Shown: one piece after another, positions 8,488-16,253 of the stretch
Layout: each line of letters starts with the position of its first letter
Position numbering within the stretch: position 1 is the stretch's first letter
Origin: Hyphococcus sp.
GTDB lineage: Bacteria; Pseudomonadota; Alphaproteobacteria; Caulobacterales; Parvularculaceae
Reading direction: 5' to 3'
Assembly (NCBI GenBank): GCA_028281665.1
Contig: JANQJK010000016.1
Location: forward strand, 310,001-374,000
DNA length: 64,000 nucleotides
The notes under the pieces: generated by a model
Seen by the model: only the letters and a program-made list of their open reading frames with translations
Database searches by the model: none
What the model was told of the DNA's origin: nothing
Translations under genes and position numbers: made by a program

Positions 8488-10680
8488 ATGACCTACAAGA
8501 CACTTTCATTTGAAGTCGACAGCGACGGCATCGCCCTCGTGACCATCGATGTTCCGGGCGAGACCATGAATGTCTGGAACGCCGACCTCATTGAAGACTT
8601 TGCCGGGGTTGTTGACCGGATAGTCGAAGACGACGGCGTTAAAGGCGCGGTCATTACCTCGGGCAAGACGACCGGCTTTATGGCGGGCGCCGATCTCAAC
8701 ATGCTGGGCGGCATTGAAGCGGCGTCCATGAAGGAAGCATTCGAAGGCGCGTTCCGCCTGAACGCAATGCTGCGCAAGCTGGAAACCGGCGGCAAGTCAG
8801 CGAAAGAGCTGAAGAAGGGGCTTGCCCACGCCAAACCGATTGCGGCGGCGGTAAACGGCCTCGCGCTCGGCGGCGGACTCGAACTGGTGCTCGCCTGTCA
8901 TTATCGCGTCGTTTCCGATCATCCGAAAGTGCAACTGGGCGTGCCGGAATCCATGGTGGGCTTGCTGCCGGGCGGCGGCGGCACGCAGCGTATTCCGCGT
9001 CTTATCGGTCTCCAGAATGCGGCGATGATGGCGACGACCGGGAAACCGACGGATCCTGCAACGGCAAAATCGCAAGGCTTGATCCATGATGTAGCGCCCG
9101 CAGACGAGCTGGTCGCCAAGGCAAAGGAATGGGTGAAAGCCAACCCGAAAACCGCCCAGCCCTGGGACAAGCAGGGCTTCAAGTTTCCGGGCGGCGGCGG
9201 CGCCATGGACCCGCGCAGCGTTCAGTTCTTTATCGCGGCGAACGCCATGGCCCAGAAACAGTCGAAGCATAATTACCCGGCGATCCGATACATTCTGTCC
9301 TGCATGTATGAAGGCTCGATTGTGCCTATCGACACGGCGCTGCGCATTGAGTCGAAATACTTCACAAAGCTGCTTGCGAGCGATCAGACCCGCAACATGA
9401 TCCGCACCCTGTTCGTCAACAAGCAGGCGGCGGAAAAAGGCGCGGCGCGCCCGAAGGATGTTCCAGCGTCCGACATCAAAACCGTCGGTGTCCTTGGCGC
9501 CGGCCTGATGGGCTCCGGCATTACGCATGTTTCGGTGCAGGGCGGCATGAATGTGATCGTGCTTGATCGCGACATGGATGCGGCGGAAGGCGCCGTCGCT
9601 TACTCCAGGAAAATTCTCGACAAGAAAGTCTCCCGTGGAAAGATGACGCAGGAAAAGGCTGACGCCTTCCTTGCGAAGATCAAACCGACGGCTGACTATA
9701 ATGACCTGAAAGACGTCGACCTCATCATCGAGGCCGTATTCGAAGACCCGGACGTCAAGGCCGACGTCATTAAAAAGACCGAAGCGGTTATTGGCGAGGA
9801 CATTATCTTTGCGTCGAATACGTCGACCCTGCCGATTACCGGTCTTGCAAAGCACTCCAAACGTCCGGAACAGTTCATCGGCATGCACTTTTTCTCGCCG
9901 GTTGAAAAAATGCCGCTGCTTGAAATTATCCCGGGCGAAAAATCCGGCGACAAGGCGCTCGCGGTTGCGCTTGATTACAACAAGAAAATCCGCAAGACGC
10001 CGATTGTCGTCAAAGACGTCCGCGGCTTTTACACCAATCGGGTCGTGCCGCCCTATCTCAATGAGGCGATGCTGCTCGTTAAAGAGGGCGTCAAACCCGC
10101 GCTGATCGAGAACGCAGCGGCCAATCTCGGCATGCCGGTGGGTCCGCTGGCGCTGACCGATGAAACCTCGCTGTCGCTGGGCTGGATGCTGGTTCAATCG
10201 ACAAAGAAAGAACTCGGCGACGAGTACAAGCCTACCGGCGTTGAAGACCTGCTTGAAACCATGGTCGAGAAACTGGGCCGGCACGGGCGCAAATCCGGCG
10301 GCGGTTTCTACGACTATCCGGAAGGCGGCAAGAAACATCTCTGGCCGGGCCTGTCTGAGTATTTTCCGCTGGCGGACGATCAGCCGTCGGTCGACGACGT
10401 CAAGGACCGGCTGCTTTATGCGCAGCTTATTCCCGCCGCGCATTGCCTTGCCGACGGCATTGTGCCCGATGCGAAGTCCGCCGACCTCGGCGCCATTTTC
10501 GGCTGGGGCTTCGCCCCGTGGAGCGGCGGTCCGGCGAGCTACATCGATACGGTCGGTCTCGACGAGTTTGTTTCCAGGGCCGACAGCCTCGCCCAGCGTT
10601 TCGGCGAGCGGTTCCATCCGCCGGCGGCCTTCCGCGACAAGGCGAAGTCCGGCGAAAAACTCTACGCCAAAGCAGCGTAG
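8488..10680 (+). CDS. fadJ: Multifunctional enoyl-CoA hydratase / 3-hydroxyacyl-CoA dehydrogenase
   Basis: About 730 residues, the trifunctional-enzyme alpha subunit type. The N-terminal crotonase domain has the oxyanion-hole segments (TTGFMAGADLNMLGG, NGLALGGGLELVLACH) and PESMVGLLPGGGGTQRI. The dehydrogenase part starts near 330 with the NAD-binding GVLGAGLMGSGI, contains SNTSTLPIT and FFSPVEKMPLLEI, and ends with two C-terminal 3HCDH domains (GRKSGGGFYDY). It hydrates enoyl-CoA and oxidises the product for the upstream thiolase. The ATG at 8488 follows an AGGGG; the frame also has a TTG nine bases earlier. A long minus-strand frame across the gene is a shadow. Confidence 0.94.
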   Translation: MTYKTLSFEVDSDGIALVTIDVPGETMNVWNADLIEDFAGVVDRIVEDDGVKGAVITSGKTTGFMAGADLNMLGGIEAASMKEAFEGAFRLNAMLRKLETGGKSAKELKKGLAHAKPIAAAVNGLALGGGLELVLACHYRVVSDHPKVQLGVPESMVGLLPGGGGTQRIPRLIGLQNAAMMATTGKPTDPATAKSQGLIHDVAPADELVAKAKEWVKANPKTAQPWDKQGFKFPGGGGAMDPRSVQFFIAANAMAQKQSKHNYPAIRYILSCMYEGSIVPIDTALRIESKYFTKLLASDQTRNMIRTLFVNKQAAEKGAARPKDVPASDIKTVGVLGAGLMGSGITHVSVQGGMNVIVLDRDMDAAEGAVAYSRKILDKKVSRGKMTQEKADAFLAKIKPTADYNDLKDVDLIIEAVFEDPDVKADVIKKTEAVIGEDIIFASNTSTLPITGLAKHSKRPEQFIGMHFFSPVEKMPLLEIIPGEKSGDKALAVALDYNKKIRKTPIVVKDVRGFYTNRVVPPYLNEAMLLVKEGVKPALIENAAANLGMPVGPLALTDETSLSLGWMLVQSTKKELGDEYKPTGVEDLLETMVEKLGRHGRKSGGGFYDYPEGGKKHLWPGLSEYFPLADDQPSVDDVKDRLLYAQLIPAAHCLADGIVPDAKSADLGAIFGWGFAPWSGGPASYIDTVGLDEFVSRADSLAQRFGERFHPPAAFRDKAKSGEKLYAKAA

Positions 10681-10693
10681 CCGCCTTACAAGG

Positions 10694-10711
10694 GGCGGCG
10701 CTTGCGCCGCC
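10694..10711 (+). terminator. GC hairpin after fadJ, possible weak terminator
   Basis: GGCGGCG (10694-10700) pairs with CGCCGCC (10705-10711) across a four-base loop, 13 bases after the fadJ stop. No T-run follows, so it may only slow polymerase or protect the 3' end of the message. Confidence 0.3.
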
Positions 10712-10740
10712 GCCTCTGTGGGACCAGTCTTGTCTTTGCC

Positions 10741-11168
10741 ATGATGCAAAGACTGTTCAGGACCGCCATTCTGTTTGGCGCGGCTGCCTTGGCGATACTA
10801 ATCGCCGCCGCATATGCGGAAGACGCGAACTCGGCCGAGGCGCCCGCACTGTCGCCCATCACAACTGAGCCCTGGCTCATGGCGACCGCGAGCGTCAGCG
10901 ACATAGATCGTACGGCGCGCTTTTTCACAGAGATCGACGGGCTCGACGGCCGTGACTTTGAAGATCGCTGCAAAGCGCCAAACCTCGGCTGGTTATCCGT
11001 TACATATCCTGTCGCGGACGCGGATCTCGCAAAAGCGCAGATTGAAACGCGCGGCTGGGAGATCGAAACCGAACCCTGCCAAACAAAACGCGGCGGGGCG
11101 GGGAGTTGAAGATATTCACCATCAAGGCGCCGGATGGGGCCTCGGTTGAGTTTTCAGAAGCAAAGTGA
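10741..11168 (+). pseudogene. Exported VOC (glyoxalase-like) protein, frameshifted
   Basis: From the ATG at 10741 the protein has a hydrophobic leader (FRTAILFGAAALAILIAAAYA) and then a VOC-type half (ATASVSDIDRTARFFTEIDGL, WLSVTYPVADADLAKAQIE). This frame stops at 11107-11109. The expected last strand of such proteins, KIFTIKAPDGASVEFSEAK, lies in the next frame from about 11106 to a TGA at 11166-11168. The shift falls in a G-rich run at 11091-11104. Either the gene is broken by a one- or two-base indel, or the sequence has an error there. No catalytic function can be assigned. Confidence 0.6.
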
Positions 11169-11285
11169 TGGCTTGAGGTCTTGTGCGTTAAGTCTGGCGA
11201 AAGCGGCGTGCTTAGTTGCGGGCGCCGCCAATAACGGCCATTCACTCGAAACGTTAATGGTGCGGCGAGGTGGTGAAACCCGTTT

Positions 11286-12320
11286 CTACTCTTTCTGCGC
11301 GACTATTGTTCGCGAAACTCTATCGCTCAAGGCGCCGATGTCGGTCGTGGTGTATTCAGCGATAACGGCACGCGCCTCCTCAACCGCCTCCTTTGTCGAC
11401 ATTTCGCCATCAGCGACGAAGTTCGCAAACCCGAGGATTTGATTGTAGACCTCTTCCGGTTCCCCCTGGACGGTTAAACCAAAGCGGTCATTTTCCGATT
11501 CGACTCGCGTCCATTCTGCGCGGACGCCTTTCCAGAATTCTTCCGTCGCTGTCCAATAGTCATTGCCAATGCTGACTTCGAAGTCGTCAACGTGTTTGTA
11601 GGTATTGATAGCGATTTCGCGCACGAGCGTTTGCGGCTCGCCGGTAAGAATCAGCTTCGAATTGTCCTGCTCGTGAACCCATCCAAACGGCGTTATAGCA
11701 TGGCGGTTAACGGCATTTACGACTTGATAGTCGTCGCGTGTCGTTGCGTCTCGGCGGGGAAGGGGGCGCCACTCAGCCGGCGGCGTCCACTGAGATACGC
11801 CGTCATCATGCGTCCAAGCGCCTAAGGCGCCATACCGTGGCGCGTCATCGACTTGATATACAACTTGTGACCACTTGCCCTTTGCTTTGGCGGGGTCGAC
11901 CGCCCGTTTTTCCCAGGCGTTGCCGCCAATATAAACAAGCACGCTCTCCGGTTCGTAATACCAGTCCTGACGCCAATGTTTGACCGGAAACTTATCGTCG
12001 CCGCCGACAACCAGAATGTGTTGCAGGCTGATATAGTTTCCACGGTCTTCGAGTATGCGGACAATTTCGTCGCCGCCGCTGAGCTTTCGATCTTTCAGCT
12101 CATAGCTGTCAACGAAGGAAACTGATTCAATAAAGTCAAACGTGACTCGATAATTGCCGGCCATCGCCAGAATTGCCTGTCGGTCCTGTTCGAACTTTTC
12201 TTGAGATACGTCATTCATTTGCTGGGGGCCTTCCGCGACCTCTACGGCGGTGACGCACCCGCCCAGAGCGATAAGTCCGGCGGCGGCCAAAGAGCGGAAA
12301 TAAGCAGCATTCAGTTTCAT
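11286..12320 (-). CDS. DUF6607-family lipoprotein, likely heme-locus partner
   Basis: A 344-residue protein with a lipoprotein signal (AAAGLIALGGC; lipid-bearing Cys near 22). The mature part is rich in Trp, Tyr and charged residues (KHWRQDWYYEPESVL, WTHDDGVSQWTPPAEWRPLP, FGWVHEQDNSKL). I match it to DUF6607, a family I recall as a neighbour of TonB-dependent heme-type receptors; its biochemical role is unknown. Here it is divergent from such a receptor, with 156 bases between the two starts holding Fur-like repeats, so the two are probably co-regulated by iron. The function as a surface or periplasmic accessory to heme uptake is inference. Confidence 0.7.
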   Translation of the reverse strand: MKLNAAYFRSLAAAGLIALGGCVTAVEVAEGPQQMNDVSQEKFEQDRQAILAMAGNYRVTFDFIESVSFVDSYELKDRKLSGGDEIVRILEDRGNYISLQHILVVGGDDKFPVKHWRQDWYYEPESVLVYIGGNAWEKRAVDPAKAKGKWSQVVYQVDDAPRYGALGAWTHDDGVSQWTPPAEWRPLPRRDATTRDDYQVVNAVNRHAITPFGWVHEQDNSKLILTGEPQTLVREIAINTYKHVDDFEVSIGNDYWTATEEFWKGVRAEWTRVESENDRFGLTVQGEPEEVYNQILGFANFVADGEMSTKEAVEEARAVIAEYTTTDIGALSDRVSRTIVAQKE

Positions 12321-12443
12321 TGTGCGTCCCCACGGGATTGGCGAGGGGCGCTGCGCCCACCCGCATCATTGAAGTCAAAAAATTTCATAATGCGAATAAT
12401 TCTGAGTTGCAATCGCAAAAGTGTCGCGCTAAGCATATTGCTA

Positions 12444-12460
12444 TTGCAAATCATTCGCAA
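12444..12460. promoter_or_regulatory. Fur-like inverted repeat
   Basis: TTGCAAAT-C-ATTCGCAA forms an 8-1-8 inverted repeat with one mismatched pair, the shape and AT-rich core of alphaproteobacterial Fur or Irr operators. It lies 16 bases before the receptor start, between two divergent genes. A partial second copy (ATGCGAAT-A-ATTCTGAG) lies at 12390-12406. Iron-dependent repression of both genes is the likely role; the exact regulator cannot be told from the site. Confidence 0.5.
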
Positions 12461-12476
12461 ATTTTGGAGGGGTTCT

Positions 12477-14648
12477 GTGAGGCGGTTTTTGATGGGTTGC
12501 GCGGCTTTGGCGGCGATTAACGGCGGAGCTTTTGCGCAAGAGGAAGGCGAAAATGTCGCCACGGACACGCTTCTATTGGCCGGGATCGATACAATCACGG
12601 TCTATGCGACTCGTAATCCGATTGAGGCGTTTGATTATCCCGGTCAGGTGACGGTCATCGAAAAGGACGTCATCGACGACTTCAATCCGTCGACACTGGC
12701 AGACATTTTTGACGCCGTTCCGGGCTCAAACATTGGGGGCGGTCCCCGCCGCGCCGGCCAGACACCGGATGTCCGCGGGCTCTCCGGCGAGGGAGTTCTG
12801 GTCCTGTTTGACGGCGCTCGGCAGAGCTTCCTGTCGGGACATGACGGACGCTTCTTTGTCGATCCCGATCTTGTGCAAGCGGTGGAAGTTGTCCGCGGGC
12901 CAACCTCGGCGCTTTATGGTTCCGGCGCCCTTGGCGGCGTTATCGCGTTGCGAACTGTAACAGCGGCGGACCTCCTGAACGACGATGAAACCGCCAGCGT
13001 CAAAGTTGGCGGCGGGTTTCAGAGCGTCAATGATGAATGGCGCATCACCAGCACGGGCGCGTGGCGCAGCGACGACAACCGTTTTGATGTTGTCGGTAAT
13101 TTCACACTGCGAAATTCGGATGACATCGATCTTGGGAGCGGCTTGACGCTCCCATCCGAAGACGAAGTGCTCTCGTCGCTCCTTAAAACGACGTTCCGGC
13201 CGTCACAGGATTTAACACTGTCCGCATCATGGATTCGGTTCGCCGGGGACAGTATCGACCCGAACAACCCGCAAGGGAACAATATCGCCGGGCCGGGCAA
13301 CGGAGAAGTCTTCCGTGACATTGACAGCAATACGGTGCGGGGCGCGATCAATTATGCGCCCGTAGAATCAAACCTCATCGACGCCAATCTCGTTGGCTAC
13401 TACACGCGCAACATTGTTGAAGAAGACGAAGTTGATACGACACGGCTAATCTCGCGGGAAGTCGAAACCATCGGGGTATCGCTCGACAACCGCTCTAGAT
13501 TCGCGCTCGGATCATTCGCTGACCTTACGCTGACCTATGGCGGCGAGTTTTATCGCGACGAACAGGTCGGCCTGGACAATACGACGGTGGATGGAACGCG
13601 CGGCGGCGTGCCCGATGCAACAGGTAAATTTTACGGACTCTTCGCACAGGCGGAACTGGCGCTGAATAATCCCTTAGGCGCGCCCGGCGTATTGACGATT
13701 ATTCCCGGCGTGCGTTGGGACAAGTTCGAGAACGAAGCCGTCAGCGACGCGCCGACCGACGATCAGGCGACATCTCCCAAAATCGGTATTTCATATAAGC
13801 CAATTGAGGAACTGATTTTCTTCGGCAATTGGGCGGAAGCGTTTCGTGCGCCGTCGTTCAATGAAATCTACGCCGACAATATCCACTTTCAGATTCCGAA
13901 TCTCTCTGTTCCGGGGCCGTTCGGTCCCTTCGGTCCTCCCGCCTTCGTGACGAACTTTTTCGTGCCGAACCCTGATCTTGTGCCGGAAGAATCGGAGACC
14001 TGGGAAGTGGGCGCCGGGATAGACCTCGCCAACGTTCTCTTCGACGGCGATACGCTGACGGCGAAGGGTTCTTACTATCGGTCTGATGTCACCAACCTCA
14101 TCGATCTTGAGGTCAATATTCCCTTCACGTGTTTCCTGACGCCAGCCCAGCTTCCGCCTTTCGCGCCGCCTTGTGGCTCCGGCGAAGCGTTCGGCAACTT
14201 CAGCCGAAACGTTAATGTCACGAACGCTGAACTCGATGGCGTCGAAGCGGAGGCGTATTACGACTCCGAATATTTCTACACGCGCGCCAATTTTTCCGCC
14301 ATTGACGGGCGCGATGTGGACAGCAACGACTTTGTTGGCGTGCTGTCCCCAAACACGATCTTTATCGATGCGGGCGTGAAGTGGCCGGCGGCGGATATCC
14401 GACTCGGCGGGCGCGTCACAATCGCCGACGATTTTGACGAAGTGAATGACCCGGTAAACGCACGCGACAGCTATACGATTGGCGACGTTTATCTCGTGTG
14501 GGAGCCAATGCGCGGCAGTCTCGAAGGTCTGCGTGTAGACCTCGGCGTCGATAACATCTCGGACGCGGACTATGAAGTCGTCGCTGCGGGCGTCAGCCAG
14601 CCGGGCCGAAACTTCAAAGCAGCGGTTAGCTGGAGAAAAGGATTCTGA
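12477..14648 (+). CDS. TonB-dependent hemoglobin/heme receptor
   Basis: About 723 residues. A signal peptide (to about AFA, residue 20) is followed by a plug domain (ITVYATRNP; VRGLSGEGVLVLFDGARQS; VEVVRGPTSALYGSGALGG) and a long outer-membrane beta barrel. The FRAP box (456-459) and NPDL box (498-501), the hallmark pair of heme/hemoglobin receptors, flank a candidate heme-ligand His near 470. The protein ends in a beta-signal with a terminal Phe (AAVSWRKGF). I chose the GTG at 12477, six bases after a strong GGAGG; the frame is open much further upstream but over the promoter region. It imports heme or iron across the outer membrane with TonB energy. Confidence 0.9.
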   Translation: MRRFLMGCAALAAINGGAFAQEEGENVATDTLLLAGIDTITVYATRNPIEAFDYPGQVTVIEKDVIDDFNPSTLADIFDAVPGSNIGGGPRRAGQTPDVRGLSGEGVLVLFDGARQSFLSGHDGRFFVDPDLVQAVEVVRGPTSALYGSGALGGVIALRTVTAADLLNDDETASVKVGGGFQSVNDEWRITSTGAWRSDDNRFDVVGNFTLRNSDDIDLGSGLTLPSEDEVLSSLLKTTFRPSQDLTLSASWIRFAGDSIDPNNPQGNNIAGPGNGEVFRDIDSNTVRGAINYAPVESNLIDANLVGYYTRNIVEEDEVDTTRLISREVETIGVSLDNRSRFALGSFADLTLTYGGEFYRDEQVGLDNTTVDGTRGGVPDATGKFYGLFAQAELALNNPLGAPGVLTIIPGVRWDKFENEAVSDAPTDDQATSPKIGISYKPIEELIFFGNWAEAFRAPSFNEIYADNIHFQIPNLSVPGPFGPFGPPAFVTNFFVPNPDLVPEESETWEVGAGIDLANVLFDGDTLTAKGSYYRSDVTNLIDLEVNIPFTCFLTPAQLPPFAPPCGSGEAFGNFSRNVNVTNAELDGVEAEAYYDSEYFYTRANFSAIDGRDVDSNDFVGVLSPNTIFIDAGVKWPAADIRLGGRVTIADDFDEVNDPVNARDSYTIGDVYLVWEPMRGSLEGLRVDLGVDNISDADYEVVAAGVSQPGRNFKAAVSWRKGF

Positions 14649-14653
14649 TCCAT

Positions 14654-15142
14654 ATGTCGTTTGTCAACGCAATGACGTTGTTTGATCTTGGCCATGGAGC
14701 GAGCTTCGCTTTGTGGTCGTTCCGAGCAATCGCAACTGGCGTCGGTCAGTGTTTGTGCCCTGTTAGGCGCGGTTTCGACGCAACGTTCGGGTCCGACAGT
14801 CAGGCGACGTTAGAAGCGATGGCGACCCTGGCACACTGCCTGGGCAACGCCGGCGGTCGAAAGATAACACTCGCGCCATCTGGTTGCTGCCGCGTTACCT
14901 GCGACGAAGTCAGCATCATTGCTGTTCTCGCCGCCGGCCAAAAGCGCGACGCAACGCTCTTTGAGGCGCATCTCGCTTGGCTGATGTGCGGCAAGGGAAA
15001 AGAACATGCGCGGCATGCGGCCATAGCGGTTGCTGAACTCTTTCAATGCGCCGGTCTCGAAATCGATTCGCCCGCCGCGGAAATCTCGCTTCCGCGTGAC
15101 GCAAGGCGTCTGCGGGTTTTTCACGCCGCCGGGCGCGCATAA
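14654..15142 (+). CDS. Unknown protein following the heme receptor
   Basis: A 162-residue soluble-looking protein starting five bases after the receptor stop. It contains LGHGASFALWSFRAIA, a Cys pair (CLCP), a second pair (SGCCRVTCDE) and a helical C-terminal half. I recall similar short proteins beside TonB receptor genes in other alphaproteobacteria but know no function. Close spacing indicates cotranscription with the receptor. The Cys/His content (a CxC, a CC, and several His) would allow metal or heme contact, which is only a guess. Confidence 0.65.
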   Translation: MSFVNAMTLFDLGHGASFALWSFRAIATGVGQCLCPVRRGFDATFGSDSQATLEAMATLAHCLGNAGGRKITLAPSGCCRVTCDEVSIIAVLAAGQKRDATLFEAHLAWLMCGKGKEHARHAAIAVAELFQCAGLEIDSPAAEISLPRDARRLRVFHAAGRA

Positions 15143-15166
15143 CGCAGGAAAAGGAAGCGAAAAAGC

Positions 15167-15355
15167 ATGATGATTACTCATGGCGAGCAGCACTCCCTTA
15201 TTTCGTGGCTGATCAGTCAAGAGAGAGTTTTGCGCTTATGGATCGACGAAGTCGTTGGAAGCGCCAGTTCCGATGTAGAGTTTGTGCGCAAGCTCGAAGA
15301 ACATCGAACCTGGCTTTCCGACCGCATTGATGAGCTGCGCGAGCAAGCGGCATGA
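15167..15355 (+). CDS. Small hypothetical protein in the heme locus
   Basis: A 62-residue protein preceded by a purine-rich AGGAAAAGGAAG. It is acidic and mostly helical (ISWLISQERVLRLWIDEV, a Glu/Arg-rich C-terminus DRIDELREQAA), with no signal peptide or membrane segment. Its stop overlaps the start of the next gene in an ATGA, so the two are translationally coupled, which supports its being real. Family unknown. It could be a small partner of the membrane protein that follows. Confidence 0.55.
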   Translation: MMITHGEQHSLISWLISQERVLRLWIDEVVGSASSDVEFVRKLEEHRTWLSDRIDELREQAA

Positions 15356-15870
15356 GCCAGGACAAGACAAGCTCAATATCGGCAAACGTTGTAACCATTA
15401 TTTTGATAGTCATCGGTGTAGCGACAATCGGGTGGATATTTTGGACAGGCCGCGAAATCGGCGTTCAGACCGAACGAACGGAGCTCATTGCAGCGATATG
15501 GCGGCATGTCGGATACGGCGTAGTCCTGGCGCCGTTGTCGATAGCGTACTTATGGATTCGAGTGAAAACCTGCGATATTGTGCGTTGGGGGTGGTTTTCG
15601 AATACCGTATTTTGCTTTCTGCTTATTTGTGTCTTGTTTCTTTTGTTGAGTGGTCCCGTCGTGGTCTGGACATACGGATCGGACCTGAAAGTCTTTGATT
15701 GGTTCACAATACCGAACCCGATTGGAGCTATGTCCGGTTTGCACGATGGACTGGAAGCGGCGCATGTTATCGTAGCGAAAGTAACGCCATGGGTGCTTGC
15801 AACAGATTCCTTATTGGCTTTGACCGCCATGCTGCGCCCGCGCCCGATTGGGCCGCTGTCCACGCCCTAA
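15352..15870 (+). CDS. Four-helix membrane protein resembling a degenerate cytochrome b561
   Basis: A 172-residue protein with membrane segments near 10-32, 48-68, 82-105 and 136-160. The layout and several stretches (RHVGYGVVLAPLSIAYLW, LLSGPVVVWTYGSDLKVFDWF, then IPNP and LHDGLEAAHVIVAKV) follow bacterial cytochrome b561 proteins. However, the usual last-helix LH is replaced (WVLATDSLLAL), so at least one heme ligand is missing; candidate remaining His are in WRH and AAHV. It may be a heme-contacting or assembly membrane partner of the receptor locus. The b561 relation is my reading, not certain. Base composition is more AT-rich than the neighbours. Confidence 0.55.
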   Translation: MSQDKTSSISANVVTIILIVIGVATIGWIFWTGREIGVQTERTELIAAIWRHVGYGVVLAPLSIAYLWIRVKTCDIVRWGWFSNTVFCFLLICVLFLLLSGPVVVWTYGSDLKVFDWFTIPNPIGAMSGLHDGLEAAHVIVAKVTPWVLATDSLLALTAMLRPRPIGPLSTP

Positions 15871-15989
15871 TCAGTGACGTACCCGTAAGCGATAACGAAG
15901 TGCGGATTTCACGGCCGAAAGCGACGCTATTGCATCAAACAGCTATGTTTGCCGCCAAGGGAGAATTGGCGCCAAGTTTTGCCCGGCAA

Positions 15990-16066
15990 TGGCGTCCCCG
16001 AGAGGATTCGAACCTCTGGCCCTCAGATTAGGAATCTGATGCTCTATCCTGCTGAGCTACGGGGAC
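15990..16066 (-). tRNA. tRNA-Arg (anticodon CCT)
   Basis: The minus strand folds as a full cloverleaf: acceptor GTCCCCG/CGGGGAC, D arm GCTC...GAGC, anticodon stem TCAGA/TCTGA with loop TTCCTAA, T arm AGAGG-TTCGAAT-CCTCT, discriminator G and an encoded CCA (15990-15992). It reads the AGG codon. The minus-strand ends of nearby open frames (REDSNLWPSD) are translations of this gene, not protein. Confidence 0.96.
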
Positions 16067-16253
16067 GGCTTGCAATCGGCCAACATTAGCCAATTTGGCG
16101 CTGCGTCAAAACCCGGGGGCGGGTCTGCCGTTCAAAATTCGTGAAAATTCCCCAGAATTGTTTCGCGAGCGCTGTCGAACAGCCATAATTGCACGCAAAG
16201 AGGCATCAACCGCGGCGGCGAACTTCGACGCGGCAGCAAGGGAGGAGGCGCAT

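Noticed and set aside
8797-10749. 650-codon open frame on the minus strand
   Set aside because: It lies wholly opposite the well-supported fadJ gene; its composition (Arg, His, Phe rich) is that of an antisense shadow in high-GC DNA.
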